Source: Vibrio algarum (GTDB lineage: Bacteria; Pseudomonadota; Gammaproteobacteria; Enterobacterales; Vibrionaceae). From it: a stretch of 64,000 bases of DNA. The DNA lies in assembly GCF_028204155.1 (NCBI RefSeq), contig NZ_JAQLOI010000003.1:310001-374000 (forward strand), written 5' to 3'. Position 1 is the stretch's first letter. The number at the start of each line of letters is the position of its first letter. The notes under the pieces were generated by a model. It did not search any database. It had not been told where the DNA came from and saw only the letters and a program-made list of their open reading frames with translations. Position numbers and translations under genes: made by a program. This document shows, one piece after another, positions 34,756 to 43,457 of the stretch.

Positions 34756-36264
34756 CTAACCTGCCTGATACAAAAGGGCGTGGATGGTGGAGACAACAAT
34801 TGGACTACCACCTTTTCGACCGATACTGGCAATATAAGACACCTTGTTTTGCTCTATTAAAGCCTCTTTCGACTCGACAGCTTTTACAAATCCGACAGGA
34901 ATTCCAATAATAAGCGCCGGTTTTATCTCTCCGGCTTCAACCATTCTCAGTATTTCAAATAATGCTGTAGGCGCATTGCCCACACCAATAATTGCCCCAT
35001 TGAGAAGCCCCATATCTCGGGCTTTTCTCATCGCCCATATCGCTCGTGTGTCACCCCATTCTTTAGCGCTGGCAATCACATCTGGATCGCTGATGAAGCA
35101 ATGAGCTTCGTTGTTGTAAACCGACAATCTTTGAGCACTGAGACCACTGGTTATCATTGTGACATCACTGATAATCGGGCAACCATTTTTTAGCGCTTCA
35201 ATGCCTCGAACCACTGCCTTTTCACTAAAACGGAACAAATTCGCAAACTCAAAATCACCTGTCGTATGGATAGCCCGTCTGACCACTGGCCATTCGAAAT
35301 CATCAAATTGATGTTCAGGATGAAACTGCTTTATCTCGCTATCAATAATGCCAAATGAACCGTTTTCAATGGCTTGTCCCTGACGGGTCATCTGCTGCAT
35401 TTTGTCCATAGTTAATCCACCTTTTTGACCCTCAGAGTCGGTTGTTATTTCATTTTTACAATCGTATTTAGCCAATAAACAACCATCGAAATCGACGAGT
35501 AATACGTCAATTTCTAATGGTTCATCACAATGATTTTTTGACATACTTTGTTTGTAGCTATTCTGATTGGAAACGTAATTTTTAGCGTGCTTACCCGCTT
35601 CTTCGCAAAGACGGGTCAAATATTTTTGAGCGCTGTTGCCTCGCACCAAATCAAGCACGTGTCGCCCTGTATTTGCTTGACGGATAGCCTCACATAAAGA
35701 GTCACTTAAGCCTTCCTGAGCCGCTAGCTGACTTAGGTAGTTAAAATCAATCTCATGCCCAGAGACATGGGTCATCATTTTGCCAGACAGTAGTTTTCCT
35801 AACTTTCCGATCATTACCGTCATAGATACTTTTTTTATGCAATAACGCCTAGAGGCTCGCAAGCCGATACCCATAAAATCACCAGCTTGAATAAAAGAGA
35901 TGCTGTCTAAATCAGGAAACAGTTGCATCGCGAATTTTTCAGAACGACTGCCAGTTGTAAGAACAACGTGCTCAACGTTATTAGCGCTTGCAATTTGAAT
36001 CGATTGTCGAACTGAAGCAGCAAATGCTGATGTTGAATACGGCTTAACAGTACCTCTCGTGCCCAATATAGAAATGCCTCCAATAAGCCCAAGCCGTTCG
36101 CTAATGGTTTCTTTTGCGACCTCTTCACCTCTTGGGACCGAAATTGTCAGTTCAATTCCCTTATTGCAGCTGATTTGCATATCATGTTGTGCCAGCTCTA
36201 ACGCAACCATAGCGAGTATATTTTTTCTAGGCACTGGATTAATGGCTGGTTCACCGACTGCCAA
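34756..36264 (-). CDS. cbiC: CbiD C-terminal part fused to CbiC (cobalt-precorrin-8 methylmutase)
   Basis: The first ~240 residues are the body of CbiD (C1 methyltransferase), for example AINPVPRKNI, LIGGISILGTRGTVKPYS, VVLTTGSRSEKFA and VSGHEIDFNYL. A linker of about 40 residues (with IDVLLVDFDGCLLAKYD) leads to a full CbiC: QGQAIENGSFGIIDSEI, VVRRAIHTTGDFEFANLFRFSE (catalytic His), PIISDVTMITSGL and IIGVGNAPTALFEILRMVE. CbiC moves a methyl from C11 to C12. The true start of CbiD is in the upstream fragment at 36282-36689, in another frame. An in-frame CbiD-CbiC fusion is unusual; I do not recall the same fusion elsewhere. Confidence 0.88.
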   Translation of the reverse strand: MAVGEPAINPVPRKNILAMVALELAQHDMQISCNKGIELTISVPRGEEVAKETISERLGLIGGISILGTRGTVKPYSTSAFAASVRQSIQIASANNVEHVVLTTGSRSEKFAMQLFPDLDSISFIQAGDFMGIGLRASRRYCIKKVSMTVMIGKLGKLLSGKMMTHVSGHEIDFNYLSQLAAQEGLSDSLCEAIRQANTGRHVLDLVRGNSAQKYLTRLCEEAGKHAKNYVSNQNSYKQSMSKNHCDEPLEIDVLLVDFDGCLLAKYDCKNEITTDSEGQKGGLTMDKMQQMTRQGQAIENGSFGIIDSEIKQFHPEHQFDDFEWPVVRRAIHTTGDFEFANLFRFSEKAVVRGIEALKNGCPIISDVTMITSGLSAQRLSVYNNEAHCFISDPDVIASAKEWGDTRAIWAMRKARDMGLLNGAIIGVGNAPTALFEILRMVEAGEIKPALIIGIPVGFVKAVESKEALIEQNKVSYIASIGRKGGSPIVVSTIHALLYQAG

Positions 36265-36281
36265 TTCCAGCCCTGGAAGTG

Positions 36282-36689
36282 TTACTTGCGCGACACCTTT
36301 CCCCCCTTCAACTCAACGCCGATTTGCGATGACCATTTAGCCGTACATTGAATTTCTATCCCATGAGTACAATCCGGGTCATCTCCCGCATCCTTAATGA
36401 CTCCTGCTGTTACAGAGCTTATTTTTTCTTGGGCTAATTCTTCTGAATAACTTGTCGCTTCTAACCGTGAGAGAGAGAAATTAGCCTGCTCTTTATTCGG
36501 CAGCGTTATCTCAATGTCCTTAAACGGATTTGGGCAAAGAAGCATCCTCACAGCAGCACGTGCAGCAGCGGCAGCACAAGCTCCCGTTGTATATCCTCCA
36601 CGTAAATCATTTCTGCTTTTAGATCGTTTTAACTTGCCCACACTTTTTACTCTCTCTTCTATGTGATTCGTATTTGTTGTAACGTGCAA
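36282..36689 (-). pseudogene. cbiD: CbiD N-terminal fragment, frameshifted from the rest of cbiD
   Basis: Contains LRGGYTTGACAAAAARAAV, the N-terminal CbiD signature, EITLPNKE, and VIKDAGDDPDCTHGIEI, then runs out of frame after ELKGGK. The remaining CbiD continues in frame in the ORF at 34756-36264 (VAQVTLPGLELAVGEPAINPVP) if one base is added at the G6 run (plus-strand C6, 36301-36306) or at the adjacent A3. The start shown is a TTG; a GTG at 36641 is an alternative. Confidence 0.85.
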
Positions 36690-36713
36690 TATCTTCGAGT
36701 CGCTCGTTGATTA

Positions 36714-37487
36714 TTACTGGCTAAATAATTGATTGAGCTCTAACGCCAACCTAAATGTTTTAGTGTTTGCTCGCGAAAACTCCAGCTGATCAACCTGCAC
36801 TACACGCCCATTCAACATTGTAAAGTTGGGTCTATCTGACGGTGGTGTTGGGTTTTTATTCATAGGACCAACCTGATAAAGGTAATAGTCAGGGTCTTCT
36901 ATCAACACGCTTTCGACATTGAATTTCAATAATTTACGATCAGCAGGCGCAATGAGTTTTCCACCCGCAACGCGAATAATGTCATTTACAATGTTGCCAC
37001 GACCGGCAATGATGTACGGACTTTCGGTAATTTCGTAAACCACACTTGGCACTTCTGTTACTGGTTGTAATTGTTCACTTATCCGCGTCAATTTTTGAAC
37101 AAGTTGCTGTGCTTGCGCTTCCTTTTCTAGTAAAACGCCAAATCGATCTATCTCGATTAGAATTTCCGCTAAATTAGATGGGTCATATCGAATGACATCG
37201 GCTCCCACTTTTGCGGCAAGATGGTCTGAGAAAAACCGATCAGAGCTCACCACAATCAGGTCTGGTTCTAAGCCCTTAATCAACTCAATATTTGGTTTGA
37301 TATGAGACCCAATCTTCACCGCCTCAGGAAAATCTTCATTACTCCGCGTTACACCCACAACTTGATCTCGAGCACCAAGCTTAATGACGATATCGCCAAC
37401 GGCTGGTGCCAGTAGGACCATTCTTTCGTATCCGTGTGAACTAGGGACAGAAACTAAAGCTATGAGTATCAATAGAAACCGAAACAT
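36714..37487 (-). CDS. btuF: Periplasmic binding protein, BtuF/FecB type
   Basis: A 257-residue substrate-binding protein. A signal peptide (MFRFLLILIALVSVPSS, cleavage near SHG) precedes YERMVLLAPAVGDIVIKLGA, VVGVTRSNEDFPEAVKIGSH, IKGLEPDLIVVSSD and the C-lobe IDRFGVLLEKE segment, typical of FecB/BtuF-like proteins. It is next to a FecCD-type permease and ATPase, so it probably captures a corrinoid or cobalt chelate for import (symbol tentative). Of two adjacent ATGs, 37487 is preferred over 37490, because the GGAGG is only three bases from the latter. Confidence 0.75.
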   Translation of the reverse strand: MFRFLLILIALVSVPSSHGYERMVLLAPAVGDIVIKLGARDQVVGVTRSNEDFPEAVKIGSHIKPNIELIKGLEPDLIVVSSDRFFSDHLAAKVGADVIRYDPSNLAEILIEIDRFGVLLEKEAQAQQLVQKLTRISEQLQPVTEVPSVVYEITESPYIIAGRGNIVNDIIRVAGGKLIAPADRKLLKFNVESVLIEDPDYYLYQVGPMNKNPTPPSDRPNFTMLNGRVVQVDQLEFSRANTKTFRLALELNQLFSQ

Positions 37488-38177
37488 CATATACCTCCGC
37501 AAGTAGTGGGCTGGTCACTTCGTCTCGAGTCACGTCGAAGATCAGGTTGCCGTTTTTAAAAAGAGAAATCGATCGAAATATTGATAAGCTAAATTCACGT
37601 CGTGTACTGACGAGATAACGGTTTGAGGAAGCTGCCTCAAGTGTTCAAAAATTTGTAGAGTATGCCGAATATCTAAACTGGAGTTCGGCTCATCCAAATA
37701 AATTATCGGCGCTTCTTGATTCAGAACTCGGGCAATCATTACACGACGCTTTTCACCACCAGACAAATCGGAAAAGCTACGCTGAGCATATTGGTCTATG
37801 TCCAATAACTGCATCAAATTCAAACTTTTGTCTCTATCAGACTGATTAAAGTCCACACCGGTCAGTTTTGCGAATCGACCTAACAACACCACCTCGCAGA
37901 CACGGAAAGGAAATGAGATATCAGAAAACTGCGGCAACACCGAAAACAAATGTGCTCTCTTGGAGTGGCTAATTTTTTCCAATCTTTCGTTTTGATAAAA
38001 AATGGACTTCGCATTCGCTTCAATTAACCCAGCCATCAAGTTGATCAACGTGCTTTTGCCACAACCGTTCTCACCCATCAACGCCACCTTTTCTCCTGAA
38101 CGAATGTTTAGAGATTCGATAGTGAGTGCAAAATCTGCTCGTTGATAATTAAGGTTCTTAATTTGAATATCAGCCAT
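37441..38177 (-). CDS. btuD: ABC ATPase of the BtuD/FecE type (C-terminus frameshifted)
   Basis: Importer ATPase with P-loop GENGCGKST (residues about 35-43), Q-loop LPQFSDISFP, signature LSGGEKRRVMIAR, Walker B IIYLDEPNSSLD and the H-loop SSVHDVN. In the given frame it ends at 37542 (211 residues) after FLFLKTAT. Adding one A to the A5 run (plus-strand T5, 37553-37557) continues as KNGNLIFDVTRDEVTS and ends at a TAG at 37441, giving about 245 residues, the family norm, overlapping the btuF start. The feature spans the restored gene. Substrate inferred from the riboswitch operon context. Confidence 0.82.
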
Positions 38178-39119
38178 TCCAGAAATGATCTCTACGTCGT
38201 TTTAAAAGATAGAAGAAGAAAACACCGCCGAATATCGCTGTTAAGATACCCACAGGTAACTCTGCTCCGCCTGGAATAATTACTCTTGATAAGGTGTCTG
38301 AAGACATCAATAGGAAGGCTCCAAACAGACTGGAATAGAACATGTTGTTTTTCATATCGCTGCCAAACAAGCTACGTGAAATATGCGGAACAATAAGCCC
38401 TACAAAACCAATGATGCCTGAAAAGCTAACGGCGACAGAAACCAACAAAGTGGACAATACAAACACAATAGTCCTAAGTTGATTTACGTTAATACCTAGG
38501 CTCTGCGCTGAATGTTCATCTAAAGCGAGAACATTCAATTTCATAGAATTTCTATGTAAATAAGTGAACACAGCGCCAAATAATGCAACGCATGCCGTTA
38601 CTCTTTCCCAACTGACCATGAAAATCCCCCCATAAGCCAATAAACAATGGAGTTCAATGAATCTTCAAAGTAATACTTAGAAAAGCTAATGATTGCAGAG
38701 GCGATGATATTCATCACAACGCCTGCCAATATCATAGTAATAGGATTAATTCGGCCAGCGGTTAACGACATACGGTAAACCATCAATAACCCAGTTATTC
38801 CAGTCGCAAAAGCGAACACTGAGATAAATTGCACTGGCACACCTAATGCGATGGCTAATACTGCACCCAATGCTGAAGAAGACGCAGCACCAGTAGTAAA
38901 ACTATCTGCCAAAGGATTTTTAAGCGTCAGTTGATAAACACTTCCGCTAAGTCCTAACATCGCGCCAATAATGGCGGAAAAAAGAACTCGAGGCATTCTC
39001 AGCTCAGTCAATATATTGCTTTCGATTGTCGACATGTGAAAAGGATTGATCCAATGCGGTCCTATCAACATAGAAACAGAACTTGCTAGAATAAATATGG
39101 CGGATAACCACAACTTCAT
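38170..39119 (-). pseudogene. btuC: FecCD/BtuC-type ABC permease, one frameshift
   Basis: Both halves of a BtuC-like permease are present. The N-half has LRMPRVLFSAIIGAMLGLSGSVYQLTLKNPLADSFTTG and IVYWLMGG; the C-half has MVSWERVTACVALFGAVF, LALDEHSAQSLGINV, VSFSGIIGFVGLIVPHISRSLFG and GGAELPVGILTAIFGGVFF. Frames part at a G6 run (plus-strand C6, 38626-38631); one added G gives MGGIFMVSWERVT and 316 residues. It would import corrinoids, a heme-like compound or a siderophore; the cobalamin riboswitch at the head of the operon argues for corrinoid or cobalt chelate. Confidence 0.85.
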
Positions 39120-39856
39120 GCTTCAACCCTCTTCACAATATGATTTGCGATAAACCACAAGGCGATATTTAGCAAAAGCAAAATAATCAACGAAGTAAAA
39201 CTAAACGTACTCGACGACAACATTGAGGAACGAATAAGTTCTGCGCTATAAGTAAGCGGTGAAAAAGCAGCAAGTATTTGAATAATCATTGGCATTTGAT
39301 CAACCGGGAAGAATGTCCCAGAGAGAAACATCATTGGCGTAATAATAAACGCATTCATTGAGGCTTGATCCCGATGATTTTTCATCTTAAGGGCAACGAT
39401 TAACCCAATAAGTGCAAAGGCCATGAGGTGTAAAAATAAACTCAACATAAACAGTACTGAAAACGTTAAGTCGATGTCAGATACCACACAATAAACAGAG
39501 ACCATAAAGACCGGAATCAATCCTTTGGTCATGCCATAAAACACTTCCCCAACAATAATTTGCCAACGCTGACTCGGTGCCAATAAATACTCTTCAAATA
39601 TCTTTAAGTAAAAACGACTAATATTGATTTCAGAAGCAATATTGTAGCTATAGTTCATACTCGACATGGCTAATAAGCCTGGTAGTAAGAAAGTAAGGTA
39701 ATCAACACCATCTACTACGGTTTCTTTGCCTACACCGTAGCCAAATGCCATTAAATATAAAAAGGGAGGAACTGCAGACGCCATTAAAACTCGTACAATT
39801 TTCTTCCTGAGAATCATTATTTCTCTGTAATAAACACCAATAACACCACTAAACAT
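39116..39856 (-). CDS. ABC-2 type transporter permease
   Basis: A 246-residue ABC-2 membrane protein with about six hydrophobic segments, and the typical C-terminal motif MFLSGTFFPVDQMP before AAFSPLTYSAELIR. The N-terminal region YREIMILRKK contains the amphipathic interface helix. It pairs with the ATPase gene directly upstream (8-base overlap) and shares four bases with the BtuC-like gene start. ABC-2 systems are usually exporters (drug, polysaccharide, cation). Its presence in a B12-riboswitch operon is unusual, and its substrate is unknown. Confidence 0.85.
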   Translation of the reverse strand: MFSGVIGVYYREIMILRKKIVRVLMASAVPPFLYLMAFGYGVGKETVVDGVDYLTFLLPGLLAMSSMNYSYNIASEINISRFYLKIFEEYLLAPSQRWQIIVGEVFYGMTKGLIPVFMVSVYCVVSDIDLTFSVLFMLSLFLHLMAFALIGLIVALKMKNHRDQASMNAFIITPMMFLSGTFFPVDQMPMIIQILAAFSPLTYSAELIRSSMLSSSTFSFTSLIILLLLNIALWFIANHIVKRVEA

Positions 39857-40784
39857 AGCTATTCAACCTTGTGCCAGTGATATGTACAAAGACATCTTCT
39901 AATGTTGTCTCTCTGATGCTTACAGGAATATTGCCAAGCTTCATTAACCGTGCCTGCGCGCGCTCCCGATCAGCGAAAAACTCCTGTTCTAACTCCTCTT
40001 TTTCGATGTCCAGGACGAAACGGCCAATATGTTTTTTGAGCCCTTGAGAAGTACCCTCTACGATAATTTTACCTTGGTCGATAAAAATCACTCTATCTGA
40101 CAGTTTTTCAGCTTCTTCGATATAGTGAGTGGTCAAAAAAATGGTGCATTCACGCTCGCGGTTAATTTTGGTAAGAAAAGACAACATTTTCCGCCGAGCT
40201 AATGGGTCAAGACCAACTGTTGGTTCATCTAAAAACAAGATTTTCGGGTTGTGCATCAATGCTCTTACAATAACCAACTTCCTTTTCATACCCCCGGACA
40301 ATTTGCCCGCAGGTCTGTCCTTATGCTCAGTTAAGCCGGCAAACTCCAAGCTATCTACAATCGCTTGATTCAACTGCTTGCCTCTCATTTTATATAACAG
40401 ACCATGTACATAGAGGTTTTCAGCTAGGCTTAGTTCTTTATCAAGATTGTTGTGTTGAGGTACAACGCCAATCATTTTCTTTAAACTAATTTGGCCGGGA
40501 TCGTAATTCTTGCCTTGATAGGAAATCTGCCCTGAAGTTGGGGATATCAAGCCGGTTAACATCTTAATGATGGTGGTTTTTCCCGCGCCATTTGGCCCAA
40601 GAAAAGCGCAAATCTCTCCCTGACGAATAGAGAAATTGACATCGTCTACTGCGATGCTTTTATCAAACCGTCGAGTAAGGGATTTCACGTCGATGAGACT
40701 CTTGTTAATGCGTACATCACTTTCAAGGTCAACCTCATCAGAAATTCGCATGTTCATCTCAGCCACCATTTTTCTCTCAACCAC
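39849..40784 (-). CDS. ABC-2 type transporter ATPase (DrrA/CcmA-like)
   Basis: A 311-residue ATPase with P-loop LGPNGAGKTTIIK, Q-loop VVPQHNNLD, signature KLSGGMKRKLVIVRAL, Walker B ILFLDEPTVGLDP and H-loop LTTHY. The C-terminal extension with IRETTLEDVFVHITG is the DrrA-type domain. It powers the ABC-2 permease that follows. The start is a GTG at 40784 that shares a base with the CbiK stop; ATGs at codons 6, 10 and 12 are possible alternatives. Confidence 0.87.
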   Translation of the reverse strand: MVERKMVAEMNMRISDEVDLESDVRINKSLIDVKSLTRRFDKSIAVDDVNFSIRQGEICAFLGPNGAGKTTIIKMLTGLISPTSGQISYQGKNYDPGQISLKKMIGVVPQHNNLDKELSLAENLYVHGLLYKMRGKQLNQAIVDSLEFAGLTEHKDRPAGKLSGGMKRKLVIVRALMHNPKILFLDEPTVGLDPLARRKMLSFLTKINRERECTIFLTTHYIEEAEKLSDRVIFIDQGKIIVEGTSQGLKKHIGRFVLDIEKEELEQEFFADRERAQARLMKLGNIPVSIRETTLEDVFVHITGTRLNSYV

Positions 40785-41788
40785 TAATTCAAAAAGATGC
40801 CAGCATCGTTTGCGGCATCCTTCAAATGATTAAGGTAGATAATTTGAATTGCTTTTTTGCTACCTAAGCCTTCTAGGACTGCAATAACTTTGATGTTGGC
40901 GTTAGAAAGCATGACTTTCCAAGAATCATTTTCATCTCCCGCCATATCATTGGTTGCATGGTCACCTGCAACGACCATTAAAGGTTTTAACGTTACGCTA
41001 TCGACACCATCTTGCTTCATTTTATTCAGAATAAAGTCAAAGTTAGGATGCCCTTCAACTAGGCCAACATAACTTTTTACTTCTGGATACATGTTGTTAA
41101 GTAACTGGTCCAATTCATAGTAAAGACCGGTAGAAAGATGGTCATTACCATGTCCCATATAGACAAGCGCGGTACCGTTTTTCTTTGCAAGCTTGATATC
41201 TTCTTGTAATGACTCGGCAAGCCTCTCTAAATCAAACCGATATTCATACTTGTTTCCCCATGTGCCCATAAGAGGCCGGCCCAATGCAATATTGCTGAAT
41301 GGACGCCACTTCTCTTTTAAAGTTTCTATCGAAGCAAGTGCGCTTACATAATTTTGAAGATCTATATATTCTTCACCGTGTGACAATAGAGTCGTTTGCA
41401 CAACGATATCTTTGTACCCTTCGTTCTGCAGATCCGCTAACGTGCCAAGTACGTTTTTTACATCATAAAAATCTTCAGGAATTTCGGAGTGCTGTTTTCG
41501 GTATTCCATATCATTTTTTCGGGAGTGCCATTTTTTACGGATAATATTAGAAGTAAAGGCAAACCTAACAGGCGTATTGGGGTAGGCTTCTTCGACGGTC
41601 TGTTTTATGGCTAATAATGAAACAACAGCCGTGTCGTAGGTAGTGCCAAATGCGGCTAAAACAATAGCGGACTTTTGCTGTTTACTATCAGCACTAGATA
41701 CCGTAGAAGAGAAACAAATTAATACCGTGAGGAATAACAAAGTCGTATATTTAGCGACTATTTCTGTTAAACATTTTGAAAACTTCAT
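40784..41788 (-). CDS. cbiK: Exported CbiK-type cobalt chelatase
   Basis: Inserts cobalt into sirohydrochlorin (or acts on heme-like substrates). It has AIVLAAFGTTYDTAV, FTSNIIRKK, SHGEEYIDL, MGHGNDH (His213) and LMVVAGDHATNDMAGDENDSW (His277). The two His residues correspond to the metal-binding His of Salmonella CbiK (H145, H207). A clear N-terminal signal peptide (LLFLTVLICFSSTVSSA) makes it periplasmic like CbiKP of Desulfovibrio, unlike cytoplasmic CbiK. It is the first gene after the cobalamin riboswitch. No cytoplasmic CbiK or CbiX is seen in the window, so the cobalt insertion step may be elsewhere in the genome. Confidence 0.88.
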   Translation of the reverse strand: MKFSKCLTEIVAKYTTLLFLTVLICFSSTVSSADSKQQKSAIVLAAFGTTYDTAVVSLLAIKQTVEEAYPNTPVRFAFTSNIIRKKWHSRKNDMEYRKQHSEIPEDFYDVKNVLGTLADLQNEGYKDIVVQTTLLSHGEEYIDLQNYVSALASIETLKEKWRPFSNIALGRPLMGTWGNKYEYRFDLERLAESLQEDIKLAKKNGTALVYMGHGNDHLSTGLYYELDQLLNNMYPEVKSYVGLVEGHPNFDFILNKMKQDGVDSVTLKPLMVVAGDHATNDMAGDENDSWKVMLSNANIKVIAVLEGLGSKKAIQIIYLNHLKDAANDAGIFLN

Positions 41789-41918
41789 ATTCTATTTCCA
41801 TCTATTTTTTCGATTATATAATCGAGATTGCAAAATATTGGCAATAGAGAGGTGAGTACCAGTTATTTTAGTAATAACTAAATATGCCGAGACACCCGCT
41901 CGCATGCAGTTGTATTCC

Positions 41919-42066
41919 GATAGGCAGGTATCCTGGCTTATGGGTCTATGCTGAATAGCTCCTTCCCAGATTGCTCCAGTGGTTAATTGCTATTAGCTCG
42001 CCAATTACAGTTGCGGGTACAGCCCAAGCTTTGACTTGGTTCCCTTTTAAAGAGTGAATTAGTTAA
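41919..42066 (-). ncRNA. Cobalamin (AdoCbl) riboswitch
   Basis: Read on the minus strand, the leader contains GCTGTACCCGCAACTGT, then CCACTGG, GGGAAGG, and the B12 box AAGCCAGGATACCTGCC at about 41922-41938, in the order and spacing of the conserved cobalamin riboswitch core. It lies 130 bases upstream of cbiK and would control the 21-kb operon that includes the transporters and the whole cbi/cob pathway. Repression on B12 binding is the established mode. Ends are approximate. Confidence 0.95.
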
Positions 42067-42123
42067 CTCTTACCTATTGGAATATATAAATTTTTTATTT
42101 AAAAATGATATTTTTTATAACAT

Positions 42124-42156
42124 CTGTTTGCGCCTACCCTTATAGGCTCACAACAG
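42124..42156 (-). terminator. Possible terminator after the second fucO
   Basis: CTGTT-gtga-GCCTA-TAAGGG-TAGGC-gcaa-AACAG forms a two-part stem immediately after the fucO stop on the minus strand. The following sequence is AT-rich but not a clean U-tract, so it may be only a partial terminator, placed right before the cobalamin riboswitch. Confidence 0.4.
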
Positions 42157-43305
42157 TTAAAGTGCTTGCTTATATAAAGCCATAACTTCTTCTGGGCTTG
42201 GTTGCCTTGGGTTCCCTGGAAGACAAGGATCTTGCATCGCTTTATCAATCCAACCATCAAAATCTCTTTCGGTCACACCCAGTTCAGAAAATCCGCTAGG
42301 AATACCAACGCGAACCGATAAATTACAAATCAGCTCGATCGCTAGATCTGCAGCTTGTTTATCATTTAAGTCAAAGGTATTACCGCTCATTGCTTCAGCA
42401 ACTGCACGGAAAGGCTCAGGGCCTGTTTCCGCGTTAAATTTACTCACAACGGGTAATAGAATTGCATTACAAACACCATGAGGTAAGTTATGTGTCGCAC
42501 CAGGTTGATGGGCCATAGAATGCACCAACCCTAAGCCTGCGCTATTGAATGCCATTCCTGCTAGAAATTGCGCACAAGCTAAGTTATCACGTGCTTCTAT
42601 ATCACTACCGTTATCAACAGCAACTGGCAGCCATTTGGAAATCAATCTAATAGCCTCAAGAGCCGTAGGTTTAGTCAAGGTATGCGCACCTGGTGTTACG
42701 TAGGCTTCAATAGCATGAGTTAGAGCATCCATGCCTGTTGCTGCGGTAACATTCGCAGGTAGTCCCGTCATCAAGGTTGGATCATTGACGGCAATATCAG
42801 GAATTTGTTTTCCATCAATTATGACCATTTTCACTTTGTTTTCTTCATCAGTAATGACAGAGTTTGACGTCATTTCTGCTGCGGTACCTGCAGTCGTATT
42901 GATAGCGATAAAAAAAGCACCGGGGTTAGTTACTTTACCTACACCATTAAATTCACAAATATCACCCTCATTGGAAGCTACAACTCGTATGGCTTTTGCA
43001 CAATCTACTGGGCTACCGCCACCTACTGCAATGAAACAGTCACACTCTTCTGCTTGGAATTTTTTTAGTCCATTACGTACCAAGGTAACAGTAGGGTTTG
43101 GTGTAACTTCATCATATATAACGTATTCAATAGAATAAGACGTTAGCTCTTGAGTTAACTTATCTAATAAACCTAGCTTAATTAAATTTTTATCAGTGAC
43201 TATCAGTACTTTCTTAATCGGTTGTTGATTTAAAACAGCAACCGCATCTTCAATAGCGCCTACCCCGGCAAAACTTAACTTTGGTAAATTCAATGCGAAT
43301 GACAT
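42157..43305 (-). CDS. fucO: Lactaldehyde/propanediol oxidoreductase, copy 2 (iron alcohol dehydrogenase)
   Basis: A 382-residue FucO paralogue with long identical stretches to the first copy (931-2082), including NTTAGTAAEMTSNSVITDEEN and GMDALTHAIEAYVTPGAHTLT. NAD motif GGGSPVD and the iron ligands D193, H197 and the two C-terminal His are present. It lies between the cob operon and the pdu regulators with paired PocR-type boxes upstream, so it may be induced with the Pdu system rather than with rhamnose (inferred). Propanediol oxidoreductase activity in either direction fits. Confidence 0.9.
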   Translation of the reverse strand: MSFALNLPKLSFAGVGAIEDAVAVLNQQPIKKVLIVTDKNLIKLGLLDKLTQELTSYSIEYVIYDEVTPNPTVTLVRNGLKKFQAEECDCFIAVGGGSPVDCAKAIRVVASNEGDICEFNGVGKVTNPGAFFIAINTTAGTAAEMTSNSVITDEENKVKMVIIDGKQIPDIAVNDPTLMTGLPANVTAATGMDALTHAIEAYVTPGAHTLTKPTALEAIRLISKWLPVAVDNGSDIEARDNLACAQFLAGMAFNSAGLGLVHSMAHQPGATHNLPHGVCNAILLPVVSKFNAETGPEPFRAVAEAMSGNTFDLNDKQAADLAIELICNLSVRVGIPSGFSELGVTERDFDGWIDKAMQDPCLPGNPRQPSPEEVMALYKQAL

Positions 43306-43413
43306 ATTATTCCCTTTGTAATTTCAGTATAAATATTAATAATTCTTGCATGAGGAAATAGTATTATTTTGCGTATCTTAATTCTGAGCTGTAATTAAAA
43401 TTATTATTAAAAG

Positions 43414-43449
43414 CACAATTTTTTATCATAAGTAGACAATTTTTTACCA
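43414..43449. promoter_or_regulatory. Paired repeats upstream of fucO-2, candidate PocR boxes
   Basis: CACAATTTTTTATCA (43414-43428) and GACAATTTTTTACCA (43435-43449) repeat head to tail with 21-base spacing, two helical turns. The same element occurs twice upstream of pduA. It lies about 110-145 bases upstream of the fucO-2 start. AraC-type activators such as PocR bind paired direct repeats; the assignment is inferred. Confidence 0.6.
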
Positions 43450-43457
43450 TCAAAAAA

